From Sinorhizobium psoraleae (GTDB taxonomy: Bacteria; Pseudomonadota; Alphaproteobacteria; Rhizobiales; Rhizobiaceae), in assembly GCF_013283645.1 (NCBI RefSeq), contig NZ_JABEKV010000002.1, forward strand, positions 503,798 to 567,797: DNA of 64,000 bases, given 5' to 3'. This document shows, in pieces, positions 1-9,197 of the stretch. The notes beneath the pieces were generated by a model. That model did not search any database. It saw only the letters and a list, made by a program, of their open reading frames with translations, and was not told the origin of the DNA. The position numbers were made by a program, and so were the translations under genes. Position 1 is the first letter of the stretch; each line of letters begins with the position of its first letter.

Positions 1-632
1 CGCACGCCGGCTCCTTCGATACGACCTACCTCGCCACTCTGCCGGGCTTCGTGGTGATGGCAGCCGCCGATGAGGCGGAACTGAAACATATGGTACGCAC
101 CGCTGCCGCCTATGACGAGGGCCCGATATCCTTCCGCTACCCCCGCGGCGAAGGCGTCGGCGTCGAACTCCCTGAACGCGGCGAGATCCTGCAAATCGGC
201 AAGGGCCGTATCGTCAAGCAAGGATCGAAGGTCGCGCTGCTTTCGTTCGGCACCCGGCTTGCCGACTGTCTGATGGCGGCCGAGGATTTGGACGCTGCCG
301 GTCTCTCGACGACAGTTGCCGATGCCCGTTTCGCAAAGCCCCTCGACCACGATCTCATCCGCCAGCTTGCACGGCATCATGAAGTGCTGATCACGATCGA
401 GGAGGGCGCCGTCGGCGGGTTTGGAAGTCACGTGCTGCAGTTCCTTGCGATGGACGGCCTGCTTGATGGCGGGCTCAAGGTGCGGCCACTGGTGATGCCG
501 GACATCTGGATGGAACAGGCGAAACCCGAAGCCATGTATGCCGCGGCCGGACTCGATCGGGCCGGCATCGTCTCGACCGTCTTCAAGACACTTGGCCAGA
601 AACAAGCGGTCGGCCTCGGAGCGGCAGGCTGA
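1..632 (+). CDS. dxs: 1-deoxy-D-xylulose-5-phosphate synthase, C-terminal part
   Basis: This is the 3' end of dxs, cut by the window start; the reading frame is open from base 3. DXS is the thiamine-diphosphate enzyme that condenses pyruvate and glyceraldehyde-3-phosphate in the first step of the MEP isoprenoid pathway. About 210 residues remain: the end of the transketolase pyrimidine-binding domain ([10 protein letters not shown], then [11 protein letters not shown]) and the transketolase C-terminal domain ([14 protein letters not shown]). The extreme C-terminus ends GLGAAG before TGA. Two further genes follow on the same strand (tlyA-like, 59 bases on), so they may be cotranscribed. ispE, another MEP-pathway gene, lies 44 kb away in the window. 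Identity is secure from the domain motifs. Confidence 0.95.
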   Translation, partial: HAGSFDTTYLATLPGFVVMAAADEAELKHMVRTAAAYDEGPISFRYPRGEGVGVELPERGEILQIGKGRIVKQGSKVALLSFGTRLADCLMAAEDLDAAGLSTTVADARFAKPLDHDLIRQLARHHEVLITIEEGAVGGFGSHVLQFLAMDGLLDGGLKVRPLVMPDIWMEQAKPEAMYAAAGLDRAGIVSTVFKTLGQKQAVGLGAAG

Positions 633-691
633 GACTTTCTCGGTCTTTACCCCCAAACCGAAGAGACGACGCCAAGGCGCGATGAGACAGC

Positions 692-1447
692 ATGTCCGAA
701 GAAGCCAAGATATCCCTCCGCCTTGACCAGTTGCTGCTGAACAGCGGCCTCGTTGCCAGCCGCGCTCGTGCGCGCGATGCCATCCAGCGCGGTACCGTTA
801 AGGTCGATGGCCGCACCGTCACCAAGCCCGCCGCCACCTTCGTCGAAGGCGTCGCCATTACCATAGATGATCCGGCGCAGGCCTATGTTTCCAGAGCGGC
901 GCTGAAGCTCGTCGCCGCCCTCGACCACTTCGGCCTCGACCCGTCCGGGCAGACCTGCATCGATATCGGCGCCTCGACCGGCGGCTTCACCGAGGTTTTG
1001 CTAAAGCGCGGTGCCAGCCATGTCATCGCCGTCGACGTCGGCCATGGACAGATGCATCCGCGCATCGCGGCAGATCCGCGCGTCACCAATATCGAAGGGC
1101 TGAACGCCCGGGCGATGACCATGGACGACGTCGGGGATCATGCGATCACCTTCGTCGTTTCCGACGTCTCCTTCATCTCGTTGAAACTGGCGCTCCCGCC
1201 CGCGCTCCGCATGGCCGAACCCGGCGCGCACTGCGTTCTGCTCGTCAAGCCGCAATTCGAGGCCGGGCGCGAGGCGATCAGCAAGGCCGGGCTGCTCAAG
1301 GATCCAGAGAGCGCCCCGGCCGTGGCTGAGGAGTTGGAACGCTGGCTTGTGGAGGACATGGGCTGGCAGAGCCTCGGCCTCATCCCCTCACCCATCGCCG
1401 GTGGCGACGGCAACGCCGAATTCCTTCTTGCCGGGGTGAAGCCATGA
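692..1447 (+). CDS. tlyA: TlyA family rRNA methyltransferase / hemolysin-like protein
   Basis: A 251-residue protein of the TlyA family, S-adenosylmethionine-dependent enzymes that 2'-O-methylate ribosomal RNA (C1409/C1920 in mycobacteria); the old name hemolysin is historical. An N-terminal S4 RNA-binding domain (residues ~8-60, RLDQLLLNSGLVASRARARD) is followed by an FtsJ/RrmJ-like Rossmann fold with the SAM motif DIGASTGGFTEVLL (~92-105) and LLVKPQFEAGR near residue 190. Length is normal for the family. Its stop overlaps the start of the next methyltransferase gene by ATGA (bases 1444-1447), which implies translational coupling of two RNA-modification genes. Target nucleotide in this organism is inferred only. 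Confidence 0.9.
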   Translation: MSEEAKISLRLDQLLLNSGLVASRARARDAIQRGTVKVDGRTVTKPAATFVEGVAITIDDPAQAYVSRAALKLVAALDHFGLDPSGQTCIDIGASTGGFTEVLLKRGASHVIAVDVGHGQMHPRIAADPRVTNIEGLNARAMTMDDVGDHAITFVVSDVSFISLKLALPPALRMAEPGAHCVLLVKPQFEAGREAISKAGLLKDPESAPAVAEELERWLVEDMGWQSLGLIPSPIAGGDGNAEFLLAGVKP

Positions 1448-2700
1448 GCACGCAAACGGTCACGATCACCCGTCTCGGCGCACAGGGCGACGGCATCGCG
1501 CAGACCGAAGCCGGGCCGATCTATGCGCCGTTCACGCTGCCTGGCGAAAACGTTGCGCTTGCCGTCAATAAGGCACACGGTACGCTGATCTCGGTGAGGG
1601 AGGCCTCCCCCGACCGGGCCGAGCCGAAGTGTCGTCACTTCGGCCCTGACGGGGTCAACGGCACCTGCGGCGGCTGTACGCTCCAGCACGCATCCGACGA
1701 TCTTTATCATGCCTTCAAACGCAATCTCGTCATCGATGCCCTGAAGTCGAAGGGGTTGACGCCGGAGGTGGCGCCGCTGGTCATCGCCCGTCCAGGCGAG
1801 CGCCGGCGCGTCGTCTTCACTGCGCGGCGAACCGAGAAAGAATTGCTGCTCGGCTTCAACCAGGCAGAAAGCCATCACATCGTGGCGGTCACCGAATGTC
1901 CCATCACGAGCCCGGGCATCGTCTCCCGGCTCGCGACCATTCGCAAGATCGCGGCCGCGATGGCGTTAAGCGCCGAGCCGTTCCGAATCACGGTGCTTGA
2001 AACCAATTCCGGCCTCGATCTCGCCTTTGAGGGCATCAAGCTCGGCGACAGAGAGCGTCGCCTGACAGTCGAGGCTGTGTTGGCCGAGCGGGGCATTGCG
2101 CGCGTCAGTCTCAATGGCGAGATCATCGTCGAACCCATAAAGCCGGTAATAGAGTTTGGCAGCGTTGCCGTGTCACCGCCGCCGGGAAGTTTTACCCAAG
2201 CGACGCGGCCTGCCGAAGAAGCGATGGCAAGGCTGGTGCTCGAGCATGTCGGTAAGGCCAAACACGTCGCCGATCTTTTCTCCGGCATCGGCACCTTCGC
2301 TCTGAGGATCGCGCAGAGGGCGCGCGTGCATGCCGTTGAGGGCGACGACAAGGCGCTGAAAGCGCTCGATTTTGCCGCGCGCAGCACGCAAGGCCTGAAG
2401 CCGGTGACGATCGAGAAGCGCGACCTTTTCCGCCGACCGATGATGGCACAGGAATTGAAGGCTTATGACGCAGTCGTCTTCGATCCGCCGCGCGCCGGCG
2501 CCGAGGCTCAATGCCATGAACTCGCCCGCTCTAGCGTGAAAAAGATTGCGGCCGTTTCGTGCAACCCTGTGACCCTTGCCCGCGATCTGGCAATCCTCAC
2601 CGCCGCGGGCTATCGGATCACGTCGGTGACGCCGATTGACCAGTTTCTCTGGTCGGCGCATGTGGAAGCGGTCGCGACCCTCGAAAAACCCCAGAAATAA
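1444..2700 (+). CDS. TrmA/RumA-family class I SAM RNA (uracil-5) methyltransferase
   Basis: A 418-residue protein of the TrmA/RlmD/RlmC family, which makes 5-methyluridine in tRNA or 23S rRNA. It has an N-terminal TRAM-like segment, a cysteine cluster typical of the [4Fe-4S] RumA-type enzymes (C63 region followed by GTCGGCTLQH, ~residues 74-84), a SAM-binding motif (DLFSGIGTFALRIA, ~275-288), the DPPRAGAEAQCHE loop and the catalytic-cysteine motif AVSCNPVTLARDL near the C-terminus. Starts inside the end of tlyA (ATGA overlap), so both products probably come from one mRNA. A rho-independent terminator follows directly. Whether the substrate is rRNA or tRNA cannot be decided from sequence. Confidence 0.9.
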   Translation: MSTQTVTITRLGAQGDGIAQTEAGPIYAPFTLPGENVALAVNKAHGTLISVREASPDRAEPKCRHFGPDGVNGTCGGCTLQHASDDLYHAFKRNLVIDALKSKGLTPEVAPLVIARPGERRRVVFTARRTEKELLLGFNQAESHHIVAVTECPITSPGIVSRLATIRKIAAAMALSAEPFRITVLETNSGLDLAFEGIKLGDRERRLTVEAVLAERGIARVSLNGEIIVEPIKPVIEFGSVAVSPPPGSFTQATRPAEEAMARLVLEHVGKAKHVADLFSGIGTFALRIAQRARVHAVEGDDKALKALDFAARSTQGLKPVTIEKRDLFRRPMMAQELKAYDAVVFDPPRAGAEAQCHELARSSVKKIAAVSCNPVTLARDLAILTAAGYRITSVTPIDQFLWSAHVEAVATLEKPQK

Positions 2701-2703
2701 CGA

Positions 2704-2730
2704 AGGCCCGGCGGATGCCGGGCCTCTTTT
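2704..2730 (+). terminator. Rho-independent terminator after the tlyA-methyltransferase unit
   Basis: A 9-bp GC-rich stem (AGGCCCGGC / GCCGGGCCT, tetraloop GGAT) runs straight into CTTTT, 4 bases after the stop at 2700. It separates this unit from the convergent chemoreceptor gene. The T-run is present only in the plus direction. Confidence 0.85.
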
Positions 2731-2748
2731 GGTTCATGTCTAGCCTGA

Positions 2749-4848
2749 TCAGGCTGCGCGGCGCCGATAGCTTGCGGCGCTCGGATGAGCCGCCTGCGTC
2801 TCGCCAAGATTGAACTGGGCGAGCAACGCGTTGAGCGCGGCCGCCTCCTGGGCGAGGCCGTGGCTTGCCGCCGTCTGTTCCTCGACCATCGCCGCGTTCT
2901 GTTGCGTGCCCTGGTCCATGGTGTTGACGGCAGTGTTGATTTCCTGAAGACCCGTCGACTGCTCGCGCGTCGCGGTCACGATCGCGCTTACATGCTTGTT
3001 GATCTCCTGCACCTCACCGACGATCGCTTCCAGCGCCCGGCCGGTGTCGCCGACCAGCGTCACGCCCGAGCGTACCTGGTCGCCTGATGTCGTGATCAGC
3101 GCCTTGATTTCCTTCGCAGCGTTGGCCGAACGCTGGGCAAGTTCGCGCACTTCCTGAGCGACCACGGCAAAGCCCTTGCCGGCCTCGCCCGCACGGGCCG
3201 CCTCGACGCCGGCATTGAGCGCCAGGAGGTTAGTCTGGAAGGCAATGTCGTCGATGACGCCGATGATGTTGGAGATTTCGCCGGACGACTTCTCAATCGC
3301 GTGCATGGCCTGAACGGCATTCTGCACGACTTCTCCGGACTTCTCGGCACCGGCGCGGGTGCGGGCGACGAGCGCGCCGACCTCTTCCGCCCGGTGAGCG
3401 GAATCCTTGACGGTCGTAGTGATCTCCTCGAGCGCCGCAGCCGTCTCTTCGACAGACGCTGCCTGCTGCTCCGTGCGACGGGCAAGATCGTCGGCGGCCG
3501 AGCGGATCTCGCTGGCGCCGGCATCAATGGCTCGGGCGTTGACGCCAACCGCTCGGAGCGTGTCGTGCAGCTTGGCGACCGAGTTGTTGAAATCGGCCCT
3601 CAGGCGATCAAGGCGATCGGCAAAGGGGCTGTCGATGCGGAAGGCGAGATCGCCGTTGGCGAGCCGGTCGAGGCCGGTCGCAAGCGCGTCGACCGCGTGC
3701 TGTACTTCCGCCGCATCGCGCGCCTTCTGGGCCTCGCGGTCCAGACGCTCGCGCTCGGTGAGCGACCGCGTAGTGTCCGCTTCATCCTCGAGCCGCGCCC
3801 GCTCGACGGCATTTGTGCGGAAGACGGCAACGGCCGCTGCCATCGAGCCGATCTGGTCACGACGCCCCTCGCAGGGGATTTCGACGTCGATATTGCCGGC
3901 GGCAAGCTTTTCCATGGTGCCGGTCATTTCCGTGATCGGCCGGATGACCAATCGGCTGAGCAGCGTCGCAAGGAAAGCGATCATGACACCGACGGCAAGG
4001 ATCGTCGCGACAGTAGCGGCGACGCGGAACTGGCTGATTGCCGAGTAGGCGACGTCCGCGTCCACGACGAAGCCGACATACCACTCGACCGAGGGAAGCC
4101 CCTTGACCGGGACGAAGCTGACCAGCATCGGCTTGCCGTCGAGCTCGGTGTTCATGATGCCGCTGCCGATCTTCGGCGCGTCGACGGGAAAAGCATCGGC
4201 AAGCGTCTTCGTTACCAGCTTGGCATTCGGATGGACAAGGATCTGGCCGTCCTTGTTGGCGAGAAACGCGAAGCCTTCGCCACCGACGTCGATCGCATTG
4301 ACCATGGAAACCAGGGTCTTCAGCGAGAAGTCGCTACCGGCGACGCCATAGAGCTTGCCCTCATGCTTAATCGGCACCGCCGCGCTGATGATCAGATCGC
4401 CGCTGGAGGCGTCGATGTAAGGTTCGGTGAGTACGCGGGCATCGGCCTTTACCGCCTGCTGATACCACGGACGCTGCCGCGGATCGTAGCCTTCCGGCAT
4501 CGGCGTTTCAGGCCAGGTGATGAACTTGCCGCTTTCGTTGCCGACATAGGTGGAGATGAACTCGGCGGTGAGAACATCGTTCTTCAGAACCGGCTGAACA
4601 CCGGCGTCGTCACCAACGCGGCCGACAGCGTCGGCGACCATGGCGGTCAGCGTCACGCGGCCGTTCAGCCAATTGGCGACGCTCTGGGCCGCCTGATTGC
4701 CGGACGAGGCAATGTCCTCCTCGACTGCCTTCGTCGTCGTGGCACGCTGAAGGCTGTCGATGTAGACGGAAAAGCCTGCAAAGGCGCCGACGACAACGCA
4801 GGACGCGGCAACGAGAATGCGCGTCATGAGATTCGATCGTTTGGACAA
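2749..4848 (-). CDS. mcpU: Methyl-accepting chemotaxis protein, McpU type
   Basis: A transmembrane chemoreceptor. I place the start at TTG 4848: an AGGGGAG Shine-Dalgarno site (4856-4862) sits 7 bases upstream and gives 699 residues starting [14 protein letters not shown]; longer and shorter ATG starts (4890, 4827) have weaker sites. TM1 is ~10-30, a periplasmic dCache domain ~35-270, TM2 ~276-298, then two HAMP segments and the conserved MCP signalling hairpin ([16 protein letters not shown]). Gene order and length match S. meliloti McpU, an amino-acid (proline) sensor; as I recall, its two key ligand aspartates lie 27 residues apart, and D146 (YIDASSGD) and D173 (GSDFSL) here show that spacing. 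The ligand is inferred from that match. No che genes are nearby. Confidence 0.9.
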   Translation of the reverse strand: MSKRSNLMTRILVAASCVVVGAFAGFSVYIDSLQRATTTKAVEEDIASSGNQAAQSVANWLNGRVTLTAMVADAVGRVGDDAGVQPVLKNDVLTAEFISTYVGNESGKFITWPETPMPEGYDPRQRPWYQQAVKADARVLTEPYIDASSGDLIISAAVPIKHEGKLYGVAGSDFSLKTLVSMVNAIDVGGEGFAFLANKDGQILVHPNAKLVTKTLADAFPVDAPKIGSGIMNTELDGKPMLVSFVPVKGLPSVEWYVGFVVDADVAYSAISQFRVAATVATILAVGVMIAFLATLLSRLVIRPITEMTGTMEKLAAGNIDVEIPCEGRRDQIGSMAAAVAVFRTNAVERARLEDEADTTRSLTERERLDREAQKARDAAEVQHAVDALATGLDRLANGDLAFRIDSPFADRLDRLRADFNNSVAKLHDTLRAVGVNARAIDAGASEIRSAADDLARRTEQQAASVEETAAALEEITTTVKDSAHRAEEVGALVARTRAGAEKSGEVVQNAVQAMHAIEKSSGEISNIIGVIDDIAFQTNLLALNAGVEAARAGEAGKGFAVVAQEVRELAQRSANAAKEIKALITTSGDQVRSGVTLVGDTGRALEAIVGEVQEINKHVSAIVTATREQSTGLQEINTAVNTMDQGTQQNAAMVEEQTAASHGLAQEAAALNALLAQFNLGETQAAHPSAASYRRRAA

Positions 4849-4862
4849 GAGAGGGCTCCCCT

Positions 4863-5250
4863 GGAGTAGCCGGCATCCTTCGCCGGACATGAGCTCGTGA
4901 GATTTCCCCGCGCATGGCGGATCGGTCGCGGCACGCGACAAACGAAACTGCGGGAAATGATGAACATGCCGTGAAGGCAAGACCGGCCATGCCTCATGCG
5001 GCCGGGGCCGCCCGCACGACAAGCGCCTGCCTGTTCTGATGAACGCGCAAAGGACGCTCGGCGCTCTGGTTCCGGAACATTCTGCCCGCTTTTTCCGTGT
5101 TTCCACTTTGAAAGCAGGATGATCCAGGGAAGGCCTACTGCGGCCGCACGCTAACGGCCGCTATTTAAGAACCGATTAAAATTGACATATGCAAGTTCGG
5201 GATATCCGCCCGCAACGCGATCTTCCGGAACGCGCTGTCGGCTCGCGGAA
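4863..5250. other. Intergenic region upstream of mcpU
   Basis: About 390 bases between the chemoreceptor start and the end of the enoyl-CoA hydratase gene, both on the minus strand. It must carry the mcpU promoter and leader, but I saw no clear -35/-10 pair. Around 5160-5195 there is AT-rich sequence (TTTAAGAACCGATTAAAATTG) faintly resembling half of a RIME-like palindrome. Open frames here have no recognisable product. Confidence 0.4.
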
Positions 5251-5997
5251 TTAGCGACGCATGAAGGCTTCGAAGGCCGCACGCGCTTCGGCGCTCTTCA
5301 ACTGCGCCGCGAAATGCGCAGCCTCCTCGTCGATCCGTGCGAGCACATCGCTGCGGTCTCCGCGAACAAGGTCACGGGCGATGCGCAGCGCCTCCGGTGG
5401 CTTCCTCGCGAGGCGCGCCGCGAGTGAAAGCGTCTCCGCATCGACCGCATCGACGACCTTCCAGATCAACCCGGCCTGCAAGGCGTCGGCGGCTTCCAGC
5501 GGTTCGCCGGCAGCGAGAAGCGCGAAGGCGCGCTGGTGCCCCATAATTCGCGGCGCAATCAGGCTTGATGCCGCTTCAGGCACGAGCGCGAGATCGACGA
5601 AGGGCGTCTTGAAAACCGAGCGCGCGGAAGCAACCGTCAGGTCGCAATGGAGATGGATGGTCGTGCCGATGCCGATCGCCAGACCGTCGACGCCGGAGAC
5701 AACCGGCTTTTTCGCGCCTGCAAGCGTCCGCAGGAAATCGAGTACCTCGGTTCCCATAGTCCCGCCCATGGCAAAGGCGAGAAAGTCGGCCATGTCGTTG
5801 CCGGCGGAGAAGCATCCTTCGGTGCCGAGGAAGGCGGTAACCCGGACGGCCGGATCGGCTCCCGCCACCGCCAGTGCATTCGTCATCTTGGCGTACATCT
5901 CGCGCGTGATGGCGTTCTTCTTTTCCGGCCGGTTGAAGCGGATGACCTGGACGCCGGGATAGGCCTCCGGGCGTTCTACAAGCACGTGATCGGTCAT
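5251..5997 (-). CDS. Enoyl-CoA hydratase / isomerase family protein
   Basis: A 248-residue crotonase-fold protein, probably a 2-enoyl-CoA hydratase or delta3-delta2-enoyl-CoA isomerase in beta-oxidation. The oxyanion-hole segment CFSAGNDMADFL (~residues 62-73) and the helix after TPFVDLALVPEAASS (~125-140) are typical; the latter fits the PaaG/ECI-like subgroup more than classic FadB hydratases. ATG 5997 is chosen because GGGGAA lies just upstream; the longer frame up to 6051 would run into the upstream gene. It starts 10 bases after the stop of the acyl-CoA dehydrogenase gene, so the two form an operon for consecutive beta-oxidation steps. Confidence 0.88.
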   Translation of the reverse strand: MTDHVLVERPEAYPGVQVIRFNRPEKKNAITREMYAKMTNALAVAGADPAVRVTAFLGTEGCFSAGNDMADFLAFAMGGTMGTEVLDFLRTLAGAKKPVVSGVDGLAIGIGTTIHLHCDLTVASARSVFKTPFVDLALVPEAASSLIAPRIMGHQRAFALLAAGEPLEAADALQAGLIWKVVDAVDAETLSLAARLARKPPEALRIARDLVRGDRSDVLARIDEEAAHFAAQLKSAEARAAFEAFMRR

Positions 5998-6007
5998 AAG
6001 TTCCCCC

Positions 6008-7789
6008 TCAAACGAGAACGGCCCGCGCGGCCGCAAGACTCTCCGCCCCATTGACGACGCGATCCTTGAGCGCGGCTGTTTCGGCGAGCAGGTTTTCCGC
6101 CGCGAAACGGCAAAGCGCGATGCGGGCGTCCTCTTTTCCGTCGCCGGCGTCCGCCATGCCGCCCTTGGCGAGATAGGCGCCTGTCAGCACCAGCCCGAAG
6201 AGACGCTGATAGGCGGTTGCGCCCGAGAGCGCTTCGGTGAGCCTTCCGCCGCCCAGCGCAGCCAGCAGCCATTCGGTCGCGTCCGAGAGATCGGCGATCG
6301 CAGCGTCGAGCCGCGCCGCCGTTTCGCCGAAGCCCTTCCTGTTCGTGGACCTGACTCCGGCGGCGATCTCACTCAGTTCGGCAATGAAGCCGCGCACATG
6401 GGCGCCGTCGGCCAAAGGCAGTTTGCGAGTAACGAGATCGATCGCCTGGATGCCGTTGGTGCCTTCATAGATCGGCGCTATGCGCGCGTCGCGCAGGTAG
6501 CGTGCGGCTCCCGTCTCCTCGATGAAGCCCATGCCGCCATGCACCTGGATGCCCAGGGAGGCGACATCGACTCCGGCATCGGTTGCAAAGGACTTTGCGA
6601 TCGGCGTCAGCAGGCTGGAACGCTCCTGCCAATGACGGGCTTTCTCGCCCTCGCTGGCATGCGCCATGTCAACCGCGTGGGCGCAGGCATAGGCGATCGC
6701 CCGGGACCCTTGAGTCAGTGCCTTCATCGTCAAAAGCATCCGGGCGACGTCCGGATGCTCGATGATCGGGCTCATGCCCTCGCCGCTCCATCCCGGCGCC
6801 CTGCCCTGCGTGCGCTCCTTCGCATAGGCGATCGCCTTCTGCGTGGCCGCATCAGCGATCGCGACACCCTGCATGCCGACGGCAAGCCGGGCATTGTTCA
6901 TCATCGTGAACATGCAGGCGAGACCACGGTTTTCCTCGCCGACCAGATAACCGATCGCACCTTTTTCATCGCCGAACTTGCCGTCACCGTAGATCATCGT
7001 GCAGGTGGGCGAGCCGTGGATGCCGAGCTTGTGCTCGAGCGAATGGCAGAAAAGATCGTTGCGGGCGCCGAGCGAGCCGTCGGCGTTGACGAGGAACTTC
7101 GGCACGAGAAACAGCGAAATGCCCTTCGTGCCCGCAGGTGCGTCCGGCAGGCGCGCCAGCACGAGATGAACGATGTTATCGGTAAAGTCGTGCTCGCCCC
7201 AGGTGATGAAAATCTTCTGGCCGAAGATGCGATAGCTGCGGTCATCGCGGCGTTCGGCCCGGGTCTTGAGCACCCCCAGGTCGGAACCGGCGTGCGGCTC
7301 CGTCAGGTTCATCGTGGCTGTCCACTCACCGGAAACCATCTTGGCGAGGTACGTTGCTTTCAGCGCGTCGGAGCCGTGTCTCTCCAGGGCTTCGATGGCG
7401 CCCATGGTCAGCGTCGGGCCAAGCGCGAAAGCCATCGAACCGGCATTCCACATCTCCATCGCGGCGACGTGCAGCATGTGCGGCAGATTTTGCCCACCGA
7501 AGGCCTCCGGAGCCGTCAAACCGTTCCAGCCGCCGCCGATCCAACCGTGATAGAGATCGCGCCATCCTTCCGGCGTCTTAACTGCACCATCGACGAGTCG
7601 TGCGCCTTGCCGGTCACCGACATCGCCGAGCGGGGCCACCTCTTCCGTCGCAAAGCGCCCTGCTTCCGCAAGGATCGCATCGACCAAATCCTCACCAAGC
7701 TCACCAAAAACACCGGCGCCCAGAGCCTCGGCCATGCCGGCCACGTGCTTCAATGTGAATGCGATCTCGTCGACCGGCGCTTTGTACAT
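6008..7789 (-). CDS. Acyl-CoA dehydrogenase with C-terminal extension
   Basis: A 593-residue FAD flavoprotein that introduces the alpha-beta double bond in acyl-CoAs and passes electrons to ETF. It has the N-terminal, middle (MNLTEPHAGSDLGVLKTRA, ~residues 155-175) and C-terminal acyl-CoA dehydrogenase domains, the motif YEGTNGIQAIDL (~435) and the extra C-terminal helical domain found in 590-600 residue family members. ATG 7789 is preferred to 7795 because GGGGAGG is then 6 bases upstream. It is first in an operon with the enoyl-CoA hydratase. The promoter region holds a LiuR-like operator, which suggests induction by fatty- or branched-chain acyl-CoA substrates. Exact chain length of substrate is unknown. 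Confidence 0.92.
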   Translation of the reverse strand: MYKAPVDEIAFTLKHVAGMAEALGAGVFGELGEDLVDAILAEAGRFATEEVAPLGDVGDRQGARLVDGAVKTPEGWRDLYHGWIGGGWNGLTAPEAFGGQNLPHMLHVAAMEMWNAGSMAFALGPTLTMGAIEALERHGSDALKATYLAKMVSGEWTATMNLTEPHAGSDLGVLKTRAERRDDRSYRIFGQKIFITWGEHDFTDNIVHLVLARLPDAPAGTKGISLFLVPKFLVNADGSLGARNDLFCHSLEHKLGIHGSPTCTMIYGDGKFGDEKGAIGYLVGEENRGLACMFTMMNNARLAVGMQGVAIADAATQKAIAYAKERTQGRAPGWSGEGMSPIIEHPDVARMLLTMKALTQGSRAIAYACAHAVDMAHASEGEKARHWQERSSLLTPIAKSFATDAGVDVASLGIQVHGGMGFIEETGAARYLRDARIAPIYEGTNGIQAIDLVTRKLPLADGAHVRGFIAELSEIAAGVRSTNRKGFGETAARLDAAIADLSDATEWLLAALGGGRLTEALSGATAYQRLFGLVLTGAYLAKGGMADAGDGKEDARIALCRFAAENLLAETAALKDRVVNGAESLAAARAVLV

Positions 7790-7865
7790 GCTCATCCTCC
7801 CCGTGCAGCCGAAACGATCGTCGAACAGCGCTGCGCGTCCTTCGTCGAACGGAAGACTATTGATT

Positions 7866-7887
7866 TTTACGTAAACGTCAACGTCAA
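7866..7887. promoter_or_regulatory. LiuR-like (MerR family) operator
   Basis: The sequence TTTACGTAAACGTCAA (7866-7881), followed by a further CGTCAA, strongly resembles the operator of LiuR-type MerR regulators (roughly TTKACGTWAACGTMAA), which control acyl-CoA catabolic genes in proteobacteria. It lies 77 bases upstream of the acyl-CoA dehydrogenase start on the minus strand. No liuR gene is in the window. The match to the motif is from memory. Confidence 0.5.
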
Positions 7888-7956
7888 TTGCACTCGGTTC
7901 GAACTGCGGAGGATTGTAACAAAACTGTCATCGAGGGCGATTAGAAGCCGAGACGT

Positions 7957-8009
7957 TGGAGCGGGACGCAGGCGGAAAATCGCTCACACTTTTCCATGAT
8001 CCCGCTCCA
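7957..8009. repeat. Dispersed palindromic element (type B)
   Basis: A 53-base imperfect palindrome bounded by TGGAGCGGGA and TCCCGCTCCA. Related copies are at 16567-16617 and 29376-29423. It lies 14 bases before the transporter start, so it would be in the 5' leader. It looks like a rhizobial intergenic repeat. Confidence 0.75.
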
Positions 8010-8023
8010 GCCAAGGCGCTGCG

Positions 8024-9013
8024 ATGAACCTGTTTTCTCCCGAGATACCGGGCCTCGTCTGGGCCTACCGCTTCATACCGGGAGAAAGCCGATGCCAACG
8101 TATTGCCACCGACTCGTCGATCGACACCCTTTCTGACGGTGACGGCTGGGTCTGGCTGCATCTCGCACTCAGCGATGCGCGCACGCCCGCCCTGATCGAA
8201 CGCATCAGCAACCTTCCGCAGGCGGCGATTGCCACGCTGACCAGCCACGATACCCAGGCCGCAATCACCGTTTCCGAGGATGCCGTCCATGGAACGCTGG
8301 TGGATTTCGAGCGCACTTTCGACGCGGTCACGAAAACGATCGGCTGGCTGCATTTTGCCGTCAACGACAAGATCATCATTACGACGCGGCTGCATCCACT
8401 GCGCAGCATCGATCGCGTGAAGGCGGCAGTCGAGAAAAGCGCCAGATGCAGCCGGCCGATCGACCTCTTCGAAATGCTCGTCGTCGAGTTCCAGCGCACG
8501 TTGATCACGCTCGTGCTGGAACTCACCGAAGAACTGAACGTCATCGAGGATAATGTCTACGGAGAGATCGGGCACAGGCAGCAACCAGGGCTCGCGCCGC
8601 TGCGCAGAACCGTGGTGCGGCTGCACCGGCATCTGAGAACCATTCTCGCCCTGCTGCGCCGGGCCGGAGCGTCGGAGGAGGACGAGGTGCCGCCGGGTTT
8701 CATCGACGCGGCGGAGCGGCTTTCCTACCGATTGGAGGCGGTTGACCGGGATGTCTTCGCACTCCAGGAACGCGCAAGGCTTCTCCACGAGGAAATCGAC
8801 AGCAAGATTTCCTCGGAGACCAACCGACATCTCTACATTCTGTCGCTGATGACCGCGTTCCTTTTGCCGCCGACATTGGTGACCGGTTTCTTCGGAATGA
8901 ACACGGGAGCCCTGCCCTTCGCAGATGGAAGCGGCACGCTCTACGCGGCGTTGATCATCGCCTGTTCCATGGGCCTTGCCTGGCTCATTCTGCGCCGCAT
9001 AGGCATTTTGTAG
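8024..9013 (+). CDS. CorA-superfamily metal transporter (ZntB-like)
   Basis: A 329-residue protein of the CorA/ZntB family, pentameric inner-membrane channels for divalent cations. The long N-terminal cytoplasmic domain (~1-265) is followed by two C-terminal membrane segments (~270-290 and ~300-322), with the family signature GMN at residues ~291-293 (FFGMNTGALPF). The sequence after GMN differs from the true CorA in this window (GMNFRVMPE, bases 55642-56619), and the overall form fits ZntB-type zinc transporters better; the ion is not certain. The start has AAGG upstream, and a palindromic repeat lies just ahead of it. It appears monocistronic. Confidence 0.85.
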   Translation: MNLFSPEIPGLVWAYRFIPGESRCQRIATDSSIDTLSDGDGWVWLHLALSDARTPALIERISNLPQAAIATLTSHDTQAAITVSEDAVHGTLVDFERTFDAVTKTIGWLHFAVNDKIIITTRLHPLRSIDRVKAAVEKSARCSRPIDLFEMLVVEFQRTLITLVLELTEELNVIEDNVYGEIGHRQQPGLAPLRRTVVRLHRHLRTILALLRRAGASEEDEVPPGFIDAAERLSYRLEAVDRDVFALQERARLLHEEIDSKISSETNRHLYILSLMTAFLLPPTLVTGFFGMNTGALPFADGSGTLYAALIIACSMGLAWLILRRIGIL

Positions 9014-9197
9014 GTCGCGGCGAAGGGCCGGACGCGACCGGCTCCATCGAACCGCGCCGGTAACGCTACAATCCAGAGCCGAACTTCGCCGCCACGCTTC
9101 TGCCTGAAGTCTATGTACAGGAGCGCTCGTCTCGCGCAGGATCAATTCGGGGCTGAGATTTACGACCTTTTAACGCTAATGTCGGCAATCTCAGTGA

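Noticed and set aside
3301-4869. Long plus-strand open frame of 522 codons
   Set aside because: It is antisense to the mcpU gene; high GC gives long shadow frames. The minus strand has clear MCP domains.
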